In this document: positions 1-6,528 of the stretch, one piece after another | Numbering within the stretch: the stretch's first letter is position 1 | How the letters are laid out: every line of letters starts with the position of its first letter | Source of the DNA: Aeriscardovia sp040773385 | GTDB taxonomy: Bacteria > Actinomycetota > Actinomycetes > Actinomycetales > Bifidobacteriaceae | Direction: 5' to 3' | DNA length: 7,349 nucleotides | NCBI GenBank assembly: GCA_040773385.1 | Contig: JAXGWH010000053.1 | Location: 1-7,349 of the forward strand | The notes under the pieces: model-generated | What the model was told of the DNA's origin: nothing | The model's database searches: none | The model's input: only the letters and a program-made list of their open reading frames with translations | Translations under genes and position numbers: made by a program

Positions 1-1
1 C

Positions 2-409
2 GGGCTGGGCGGCAGCCTCGGCCTGTGCGTCTATTCGGCCGTCATGACGCGTCTGCAGCCCGGAACCTCGGCCGCGCAGATCTCCGCGTTCGGCGCTTCG
101 GGGGCCATCTTCGGCCTGTTCGGGGCCCTGCTCGTCGTCTACCGGGCCTCCGGCGTCGACCGGTCGCAGATGACCTCCCTGCTCGTCCTGCTCGCCATCA
201 ACTTCGCCCTGCCGCTCTTTGACCGGTCGATCGCCTGGCAGGCGCATGTCGGCGGCTTTCTTGTCGGACTGTTCTATACGTTCGTCCTCTCGCGCACGGT
301 GGCACACATGCCGCGCCGACTCGGTTTCACGGCCAAATCGACGATCTGGGCGGTGGTGTTTCTGGTCTTGACCATTGCCGCGATGGTCGGGCTCACGGCA
401 GGCGTGTGA
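2..409 (+). CDS. Rhomboid family intramembrane serine protease, C-terminal part (5' end outside window)
   Basis: The frame is open from the window edge, leaving 135 visible residues and a TGA stop. Rhomboids cleave transmembrane segments inside the lipid bilayer using a Ser-His dyad. The nucleophile motif GASG is visible (Ser33 of the fragment), starting a helix that runs GAIFGLFGALLVVY. The catalytic His is in AHVGGFLVG (His82), in the second half of the fold. Hydrophobic stretches at about 1-15, 31-47, 57-72, 82-97 and 114-132 are consistent with the last membrane helices. The missing N-terminal part should hold the first helices and the L1 loop. A rhomboid gene beside crgA is a common actinobacterial arrangement. 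The physiological substrate cannot be told from the sequence. The internal ATG at position 44 is not the start, because the homology continues upstream of it. The family call is strong because both catalytic motifs are present at the right spacing. Confidence 0.9.
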   Translation, partial: GLGGSLGLCVYSAVMTRLQPGTSAAQISAFGASGAIFGLFGALLVVYRASGVDRSQMTSLLVLLAINFALPLFDRSIAWQAHVGGFLVGLFYTFVLSRTVAHMPRRLGFTAKSTIWAVVFLVLTIAAMVGLTAGV

Positions 410-419
410 GGACTGCCGT
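395..419 (+). other. Hairpin spanning the rhomboid stop codon
   Basis: ACGGCAG (395-401) and CTGCCGT (413-419) form a perfect 7 bp inverted repeat around an 11-nt loop that contains the TGA stop. No T-run follows, so it is not a canonical intrinsic terminator. It could end transcription weakly or protect the 3' end of the mRNA. A second G+C-rich hairpin (471-490, stem including GCCCC and GGGGC) lies downstream, also without a T-run. Confidence 0.3.
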
Positions 420-650
420 CAGACTGTCGTTCGCGATGGCGGGTGCCCCTGTGCGATGGCTGATCGTATCGGGCCCCCGTGCCGGGGCTCCCGTCCGGTG
501 AGTCTGACGAGGAGCCGCTGATTGCATCAGCCCTTGTGCTTCCGGGTCATCAGGTGCATGCGCGCGAAGGTGGATCACGGTATTCTTCACAGCGCGTTCG
601 ACGGGGCAGGCGATTTTCGTACGCCTGTTCGGTGGGAATTGCGCACAGAG

Positions 651-680
651 TTATCCACAATTGTGCATAACTGTGGGGAA
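651..680. promoter_or_regulatory. DnaA-box cluster A (three boxes)
   Basis: A perfect DnaA box, TTATCCACA, lies at 651-659 on the + strand. Facing it on the - strand at 662-670 is TTATGCACA, which fits the relaxed consensus TTWTNCACA. Together they form a 20 bp near-perfect inverted repeat (TTATCCACAATTGTGCATAA). A weaker third box on the - strand at 672-680 (TTCCCCACA, two mismatches) starts exactly 10 bp after the second, in the same helical phase. The close packing argues against chance matches in a region of about 50% G+C. Binding by DnaA is inferred from consensus only. Confidence 0.65.
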
Positions 681-709
681 TTGTTCCGGACGATCGCTAG
701 TGTGACCTT

Positions 710-1102
710 TTGAGTGGTGCTGACGGTCGTATCTGTCTTTGATGAATGTTTCTGGAGGGCAGATAAGCCGTTTTGGACGACCAGGGACGTAGTGGTGTGT
801 ATCACGGCTATCCACATCATGTGGAAAACCGTGTGGATAAACCAGGCCGTCCAATCGAACACAGGTGCTCACGGATGGCTTCTCTGGTCTTCTTCCTTTT
901 TCTCGCTTGACTGCTGCCTCTTCGTTGAGTGGGGCAGATTCAACGCAGTATGGAGGTCTATCTGCCTTGAGTGGGGCATGTTTGTTGTGATCAACGGAAT
1001 AGAAGAGTTGCAAAGAGTGTGGTTAGTAGGCGGGGTCTGATAGGCCGGCGCCCCAACGAAGGCAGATAGACAGACCTAAAGCCTGTGATATGCCCCAGTG
1101 AG
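710..1102. repeat. Two interspersed short repeat families: TTGAGTGGGGCA and GGCAGATA
   Basis: Family 1: TTGAGTGGGGCA is exact at 925-936 and 967-978 (42 bp apart). TTGAGTGGTGC at 710-720 has one change over 11 bp, and a degenerate inverted copy, TGCCCCAGTGAG, lies at 1091-1102. Family 2: GGCAGATA occurs at 758-765 and 1061-1068, GGCAGATT at 933-940, and the inverse TATCTGCC at 959-966. A partial inverse, TATCTGTC, is at 730-737. The copies at 956-966 and 1061-1071 are perfect 11 bp inverted repeats of each other (GTCTATCTGCC). The two families overlap physically at 925-940 and abut at 959-978. They surround DnaA-box cluster B. They may be iteron-like protein-binding sites; no binding protein can be named. 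Confidence 0.55.
808..840. promoter_or_regulatory. DnaA-box cluster B (three boxes)
   Basis: CTATCCACA at 808-816 (+) has one mismatch to TTATCCACA. On the - strand, TTTTCCACA at 820-828 fits TTWTNCACA, and TTATCCACA at 832-840 is a perfect match. The two - strand boxes start 12 bp apart. The first two form an inverted pair around CCACATCATGTGG (812-824). Cluster B lies about 130 bp from cluster A. Two perfect and several near-perfect boxes within 190 bp are typical of origins or other strong DnaA-binding loci. Confidence 0.65.
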
Positions 1103-1256
1103 AACGGATAGAGGCCGGATAGGCGAGAAAATCAGAATAGTGCGGCGCCGGCCGGAGCATTCGTCTAGAGGGGCGATAAGAGAAACGACAGTAGGGGGAA
1201 ATCGAAAAATCGTCGACGGAGAGGGCAGGAAAGAGCGGGGGTGCCGCACGAGACAC

Positions 1257-1284
1257 AAAAAAGCGGCTGCCGTGAGGCAGCCGC
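1257..1284 (-). terminator. Intrinsic terminator of crgA
   Basis: Read on the - strand, GCGGCTGCC and GGCAGCCGC form a perfect 9 bp G+C-rich stem (1263-1271 with 1276-1284) around a 4-nt loop. Six T residues (1257-1262) follow directly. The hairpin begins about 30 bases after the crgA stop codon. The T-run lies only on the side appropriate for - strand transcription, so it should stop crgA messages before they enter the DnaA-box region. Confidence 0.9.
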
Positions 1285-1313
1285 CGAAACAGAAATGCGG
1301 AGAGAACGCGGGC

Positions 1314-1991
1314 TCAGTTCCACCACATGGTCATGATGAAGCCGGCCAGCATGATGAGGAAGCCGATGAGCAGGTTCCAGTTGCCGATCGCCGGGATCGG
1401 GTAGCCCGGGCCGGACTGGCTGGTGGCGTAGTAGACGATCACCCACGCCAGACCGATGATGAGCAGGGAGACGAACAGCGGGACGAACCACTTCGGGTTG
1501 GTCTTCGCGTTCTTGATCGTGTCCTGCACGCGACGGTTGTTGTCCTTCTCGCGGTTGACGAGGCGCTTGACGTTGCCCGGGGCGTTCTTGGATTCGAGGC
1601 CCTTGGAATCGAGCAGCGCGTCGACGGTGGACTTGACATCCTCGCTCAGATCGTCGTCCTCGTTGTCCTTGGTGTCTTTGTCGTCCTTGGACTGGGCATC
1701 GTCCTTGTCATCCTTGGACTTGGCGTCATCCTTGGACTTGGCGTCATCCTTGGACTTGGCATCGTCCTTGTCGTCGCCGTCCTTGTCGGCGTGGTCGGAT
1801 CCGGACTTTCCGGCCTCCTTGCCGGTATCCTCCTCCGATGCGTCCGTACCGGCGTTGTCGTCAGTCGTGACGTCGGCCTGATCGGCGGTCTTCGCCGCCG
1901 CGTCTGTCGCCTGGTCCTGTTCGGCCCCGGCGTTCGCGGCCGCTGTGGCGTCCGCCGTCCCGGGCTCTTTCTCGTTCTGTGCGTCAGCCAT
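1314..1991 (-). CDS. crgA: CrgA-type septation (cell division) protein with long Lys/Asp-rich N-terminal extension
   Basis: 225 residues. CrgA is a small actinobacterial membrane protein that helps assemble the divisome, interacting with FtsZ, FtsQ and FtsI homologues in mycobacteria, and inhibits septation in streptomycetes. The C-terminal 60 residues carry the family pattern: NPKWFVPLFVSLLIIGLAWV (TM1, about 168-188), a short outside loop with Pro, then GNWNLLIGFLIMLAGF (TM2, about 204-223), ending MTMWWN. Family members are usually about 85-95 residues, so the first 165 residues are extra. They run from an Ala/Asp/Glu-rich stretch (1-70), through repeated KSKDDA units (about 73-112), to a more complex charged region (114-165, EDVKSTVDALLDSKGLESKN) that may fold. 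The start at 1991 is chosen because AAGGAGG (1998-2004 on the - strand) lies 6 nt upstream. The frame stays open further upstream, but without such a site. It is transcribed away from the DUF881 gene and has its own terminator. Confidence 0.88.
   Translation of the reverse strand: MADAQNEKEPGTADATAAANAGAEQDQATDAAAKTADQADVTTDDNAGTDASEEDTGKEAGKSGSDHADKDGDDKDDAKSKDDAKSKDDAKSKDDKDDAQSKDDKDTKDNEDDDLSEDVKSTVDALLDSKGLESKNAPGNVKRLVNREKDNNRRVQDTIKNAKTNPKWFVPLFVSLLIIGLAWVIVYYATSQSGPGYPIPAIGNWNLLIGFLIMLAGFIMTMWWN
1681..1779 (-). repeat. 18-bp tandem repeat inside crgA
   Basis: An 18 bp unit (TCATCCTTGGACTTGGCG on the + strand) is repeated head to tail at 1708-1725, 1726-1743 and 1744-1761. The first two copies are identical and the third differs only in its last base. 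Degenerate copies flank the array (1681-1707 and 1762-1779). The unit is a multiple of three and encodes six residues (KSKDDA), so gain or loss changes the length of the CrgA extension without breaking the frame. Confidence 0.85.
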
Positions 1992-1997
1992 AGACAG

Positions 1998-2004
1998 CCT
2001 CCTT
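1998..2004 (-). promoter_or_regulatory. crgA ribosome binding site
   Basis: AAGGAGG on the - strand lies 6 nt from the ATG at 1991. It decides the start against the longer open frame upstream. A weak possible promoter for crgA lies behind it: TAAACT (2026-2031) as -10, with TTGTCA (2046-2051, short 14 bp gap) or TTTTGT (2048-2053, 16 bp gap) as -35. The promoter is tentative. Confidence 0.7.
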
Positions 2005-2108
2005 ATCAACACGAAACCACGATGTAGTTTACCTTCACAGGACGATGACAAAATGGGGCAGCACGTCAACCGGCTAGGCTTGGAAAGAAGAAACGCGGTC
2101 CGTGCGCG

Positions 2109-2140
2109 GCTCGATCCGCGCCACACACAGCTCGATCCGC
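2109..2140. repeat. Direct repeat GCTCGATCCGC, two copies 21 bp apart
   Basis: GCTCGATCCGC occurs perfectly at 2109-2119 and 2130-2140. The 21 bp spacing places both copies on the same face of the helix, as expected for a tandem protein-binding site. The first copy is also part of a hairpin (GCGCGG at 2104-2109 with CCGCGC at 2116-2121). It lies in the divergent spacer between crgA and the DUF881 gene, so it could be an operator for either. No regulator can be named. Confidence 0.4.
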
Positions 2141-2143
2141 AGG

Positions 2144-2217
2144 GTGCGGGGATCTTCCCGCACAAGCAGGAAGCTCGGGTCGGAAGCCTGTGCGGAAAGC
2201 GCAGGCAGGAAGCCCGG
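2144..2217 (+). other. Hairpin-rich leader upstream of the DUF881 gene
   Basis: Two stem-loops sit just upstream of the DUF881 start. The first pairs GTGCGGG (2144-2150) with CCCGCAC (2157-2163), a perfect 7 bp stem. The second pairs GCCTGTGC (2186-2193) with GCGCAGGC (2199-2206), an 8 bp stem with one G-U pair and a GGAAA loop. The second is flanked by near-identical direct repeats, GCAGGAAGCTCGG (2166-2178) and GCAGGAAGCCCGG (2205-2217). No known riboswitch or T-box was recognised and no T-run follows. It could be a structured 5' leader if transcription starts upstream of it. Confidence 0.35.
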
Positions 2218-2242
2218 ACGTGCGTGGAATCCGGCATGACAG

Positions 2243-2248
2243 AGGAGG
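2243..2248 (+). promoter_or_regulatory. Ribosome binding site of the DUF881 gene
   Basis: AGGAGG (within GAGGAGGGG) lies 4 nt before the ATG at 2253. It sets the start there and not at the in-frame upstream TTG-type start at 2190, which has no comparable site. Confidence 0.7.
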
Positions 2249-2252
2249 GGAT

Positions 2253-3125
2253 ATGGGACGTCGACGCAGCGCCGCTCCCCGCGTCGTGCGCGGCAAGGCG
2301 GCCGCCGTCCACATCGGTCCGCCGCACGGCCGGCGCGGTGCGCACTCCAGCGTCGTCTCGCCGCGCTACCGGATTGTCTCCTCCGTCTGCGTCTTCCTCA
2401 TCTGCCTCCTCACAGGTCTTCTGGGTGCCACCAATCTGAGGTTCAACGGCACCCAGGGCTCCCCGAAGGACGTGGAAAGCCTGATCTCGCAGCGCCAGCA
2501 GCGCGTCAAAAATCTACGCGGGGACATCAGCCGTCTCAGTTCCGAGATCGATTCGATCAACAAAACGGTGGGCAACACCGGCAAGAACGGCGACAAGGCC
2601 GACGATACGGACGACAAGGATGAGACGGCCGGCACGGCCTCGCAGATGCCCGCGCTCACCGGCCCGGGCCTGAGCGTCACGCTCGATGACTCGCCGCTGT
2701 GGGAGGCGGCCGCGCGGGGAAGCGACAACGAGCTGAGCGATCATGACGTGAACGACTACGTCGTCCACCAGCAGGACCTCGAGGCCGTCATCAACGCCCT
2801 GTGGGCCGGGGGCGCCGAGGCCATGACCATCCAGGGCGAGCGTGTGCTGCCCAACACGGCCGTGCGGTGCGTGGGCAACGTGCTGCTGCTGCGAGGCCGT
2901 CAGTATGCCCCGCCGTACACCGTCTCCGCCATCGGGCCGGTCGCGCAGATGCGCCGTGCGCTCGCTTCCTCGAATGCCGTCAGAACGTACAAGGAGTATG
3001 TGGACGCGGTCGGTCTGGGCTGGAAAGTGCAGGAATCGGACCGCCTGCATTTCGCCGCAACGACGGGTGTGACCTCATCGCTCGATTACGCGCGCGTCGT
3101 TCCGGGGACGACGAACAGCAAATAA
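2253..3125 (+). CDS. DUF881 family single-pass membrane protein
   Basis: 290 residues. The basic, Arg-rich N terminus (1-40) is followed by one membrane helix (about 41-60, IVSSVCVFLICLLTGLLGAT). Next comes a heptad-like polar segment likely to form a coiled coil (about 72-107, including SLISQRQQRV and ISRLSSEIDS), then an Asp/Lys-rich linker (108-127). The DUF881 domain covers about 135-285: LTGPGLSVTLDDS, VHQQDLEAVINALWAGGAEA, NTAVRCVGNVLLLRGR, APPYTVSAIGP and EYVDAVGLGWKVQ. The domain should lie outside the cytoplasm. Its molecular role is not established; the family recurs beside crgA in actinobacteria (the Rv0012-like position) and beside division genes in Firmicutes, which suggests an envelope or division role. 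The start is set by the strong ribosome binding site at 2243-2248. No intrinsic terminator with a T-run follows, only the repeat-rich spacer before the sortase. Confidence 0.88.
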   Translation: MGRRRSAAPRVVRGKAAAVHIGPPHGRRGAHSSVVSPRYRIVSSVCVFLICLLTGLLGATNLRFNGTQGSPKDVESLISQRQQRVKNLRGDISRLSSEIDSINKTVGNTGKNGDKADDTDDKDETAGTASQMPALTGPGLSVTLDDSPLWEAAARGSDNELSDHDVNDYVVHQQDLEAVINALWAGGAEAMTIQGERVLPNTAVRCVGNVLLLRGRQYAPPYTVSAIGPVAQMRRALASSNAVRTYKEYVDAVGLGWKVQESDRLHFAATTGVTSSLDYARVVPGTTNSK

Positions 3126-3150
3126 GGCAGTGCCCGCAACGGACAATCGT

Positions 3151-3226
3151 CCGGCGGACGGCAGGCCGGCTGTTGACAGGCCGGCGGACGGCAGGCAACT
3201 GAAGGCCGGCTGTTGACAAGCCGGCC
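3151..3226. repeat. Duplicated hairpin repeats with TTGACA in the loops, between DUF881 gene and sortase
   Basis: CCGGCGGACGGCAGGC occurs perfectly at 3151-3166 and 3181-3196. A second unit of 23 bp, starting AGGCCGGCTGTTGACA, lies at 3163-3185 and 3203-3225 with one difference. The units alternate, so the spacer holds a duplicated module. In the second copy GGCCGGCT (3204-3211) and AGCCGGCC (3219-3226) form a perfect 8 bp stem with a 7-nt loop; the first copy forms 7 bp with one G-U pair. Each loop contains TTGACA (3173-3178 and 3213-3218), the -35 consensus. Behind the second, only a weak -10 (TATCGA, 3234-3239, 15 bp gap) is seen. It may be an operator overlapping a promoter, or a 3'-end structure of the DUF881 message. 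Confidence 0.6.
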
Positions 3227-3305
3227 GCTGAGGTATCGAAGGCACGAGGAACAGTCCTGGGGCGGGCGGCCTGCTGTGCCGATGATGAACAGGGCAGTCT
3301 GCCGG

Positions 3306-3311
3306 TAGGCT
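3306..3311 (+). promoter_or_regulatory. Possible -10 element for a leaderless sortase transcript
   Basis: TAGGCT fits the TANNNT pattern and ends 8 nt before the ATG at 3320, the spacing expected if transcription starts at the start codon. No good ribosome binding site precedes that ATG, unlike the other genes here, and leaderless genes are common in actinobacteria. No clear -35 is seen at about 3283-3288. Speculative. Confidence 0.3.
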
Positions 3312-3319
3312 TGTGGGAT

Positions 3320-4483
3320 ATGAGTATGACGACTGGGGCGGGCGCGGATCCGCGCGATAAAGAAGGCGCCGGCGCTGCCGACAGAGGTGTCGTCGGTGGG
3401 GACGGGGGTCGCCGCCGGCACCGGTCCATCGGCTGGGACATTGCCGGGGTCGTCGGCGAGATCCTCCTCGGGCTCGGCATCATCTGCGTTCTTTATGTGG
3501 TCTGGCAGCTGTGGTGGACGGGCGTCGACTCGGCCCGCACCCAGGCGGCGCAGGAAAAGACGATGAGCTGGACCACGCCCGCCTCCGGCAACGGCTCCTA
3601 CAAGATCGCCAAGGCGCAGGCCGGTGACCCGCCGGTCGACGCGCAGCCTGTGGAGGGCTCGGTCATCGGCCAGATCTATATCCCCCGTTTCGGCGCGAGC
3701 TGGAAGCGGCTCGTCGTCCAGGGCACCACGCTCGCCCAGCTCGCCCGGCATGGCATGGGCCATTATGATGACACCGCCATGCCCGGCGGGGTCGGCAATT
3801 TCTCGGTCGCCGGCCACCGCGCCGGCTACGGCGAGCCGCTCGGAAACATCGACAAGCTCAAAAACGGGGACGCCCTCATCATCCGCACCCAGGACCACTG
3901 GTACGTCTATACGATGACGAGCCATGAGATCGTGCTGCCCACCCAGACCGAGGTCGTCGCCCCGGTGCCCGGCCAGCCCGGCGCCACCCCTACGCAGCGG
4001 CTCATCACGCTGACCACCTGCGAGCCGCGCTACACCACGCCGACCCACCGTTGGATCGTGCATGGCAAGCTCAAGTATTGGGCGAACGTGTCGGACGGCA
4101 TCCCCAAGGAGCTGGCGAACACAAGCTCGACCGGCGCCATCACGTTCACCCAGGACGGGCAGAGCGCCCAGTCGAAGATTCCGCCGCTGACCACGATGCT
4201 GCTGTGGACAGTGATAATTTTCCTCATCCTCTTCATCGCCGCGGCGGTGGCCTGGGGCTGGCCGGGTCTGAGGCGTTATGACGTGCAGGGCCGGCTTGTG
4301 CGCCATAACGTGAGCCTGTACGGCTCGATCGCGCGCCTCATGCCCGGCGTGATAGGCGTGCGCGTGGTCGAATTCCTCCTGCTCCTCGCCATGGCGGTGA
4401 TGGCGCTGTTCCAGTGGGCGTTCCCGTGGGCGGCGGGGAACATCCCGGTGCTGCAGGTCGCCTCCAACTACATCACCGTGTGA
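3320..4483 (+). CDS. Class E sortase (cell-surface transpeptidase)
   Basis: 387 residues from the ATG at 3320. Sortases cleave a C-terminal sorting signal on secreted proteins and join them to peptidoglycan; class E enzymes of high-G+C Gram-positives typically use LAxTG-type signals. Features in order: a Gly-rich charged cytoplasmic start (1-38), membrane helix (about 41-64), and an extracellular linker. The catalytic domain (about 116-255) contains the sheet start IGQIYIPRFG, the catalytic His in SVAGHRAGYG (His166), the nucleophile in TLTTCEPRY (Cys234), and the Arg in PTHRWIVHGK (Arg244). Two further hydrophobic helices follow (about 293-314 and 346-368), so the domain sits between membrane anchors. 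An alternative start at 3326 would remove two residues, and an in-frame TTG at 3311 is less likely. No strong ribosome binding site precedes any of them. It is followed after 17 bp by convergent pknB. Confidence 0.92.
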   Translation: MSMTTGAGADPRDKEGAGAADRGVVGGDGGRRRHRSIGWDIAGVVGEILLGLGIICVLYVVWQLWWTGVDSARTQAAQEKTMSWTTPASGNGSYKIAKAQAGDPPVDAQPVEGSVIGQIYIPRFGASWKRLVVQGTTLAQLARHGMGHYDDTAMPGGVGNFSVAGHRAGYGEPLGNIDKLKNGDALIIRTQDHWYVYTMTSHEIVLPTQTEVVAPVPGQPGATPTQRLITLTTCEPRYTTPTHRWIVHGKLKYWANVSDGIPKELANTSSTGAITFTQDGQSAQSKIPPLTTMLLWTVIIFLILFIAAAVAWGWPGLRRYDVQGRLVRHNVSLYGSIARLMPGVIGVRVVEFLLLLAMAVMALFQWAFPWAAGNIPVLQVASNYITV

Positions 4484-4500
4484 TCCGGGGGCGTCAGCCG

Positions 4501-6520
<2,020 letters not shown>

Positions 6521-6528
<8 letters not shown>

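Larger units (their letters stand above)
410..1313. other. Convergent 0.9 kb intergenic region with DnaA boxes; candidate replication origin or DnaA-binding locus
   Basis: No open frame here has a credible ribosome binding site, codon pattern or recognisable protein. The genes on both sides point inward, so the region is not needed as a promoter for either, which makes 900 non-coding bases unusual. G+C counted over 661-1020 is about 50%, well below the flanking genes. The region contains two clusters of DnaA boxes (651-680 and 808-840), a TTGAGTGGGGCA repeat family, a GGCAGATA repeat family, a 10 bp long-range inverted repeat (GGCCGGCGCC at 1043-1052, GGCGCCGGCC at 1144-1153), and CGGATAG twice 11 bp apart (1105-1111, 1116-1122). 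The most A+T-rich part is about 979-1020 and could serve as an unwinding element. Known: actinobacterial origins are A+T-enriched intergenic regions with multiple DnaA boxes, usually next to dnaA, which is not in this window. Inference: either oriC, part of a bipartite origin, or a DnaA-titrating or reactivating site. Confidence 0.5.

Noticed and set aside
517..531. Hairpin GCTGAT/ATCAGC as a rhomboid terminator
   Set aside because: A 6 bp stem with a 3-nt loop and no T-run, more than 100 bases after the stop codon.
393..590. 65-codon - strand frame after the rhomboid gene
   Set aside because: It begins at a GTG with no ribosome binding site, overlaps the rhomboid 3' end, and has no recognisable protein features.
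714..1040. 108-codon + strand frame (and overlapping - strand frames) in the DnaA-box region
   Set aside because: The translation is rich in Trp, Cys and Val with no domain, no ribosome binding site precedes it, and it spans DnaA boxes and repeats. It is better explained as non-coding DNA.
1681..1779. CRISPR-like array
   Set aside because: The 18 bp units are contiguous with no unique spacers and are in frame inside crgA; they are a coding tandem repeat.
1098..2027. 309-codon + strand frame with a very hydrophobic Gly/Leu/Val repeat
   Set aside because: It is antisense to crgA, and the apparent membrane repeat is only the complement of the KSKDDA 18 bp repeat. It also runs through the crgA terminator and has no ribosome binding site.
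1992..2345. Longer start for crgA (adding 118 residues)
   Set aside because: The added part is Arg/Ser/Cys-rich, crosses the divergent spacer and enters the DUF881 gene. The ATG at 1991 has a strong AAGGAGG site at ideal spacing.
3086..4306. 406-codon - strand frame across the sortase
   Set aside because: It is antisense to an intact sortase, with Arg/Pro/Gly-rich low-complexity translation and no family features.
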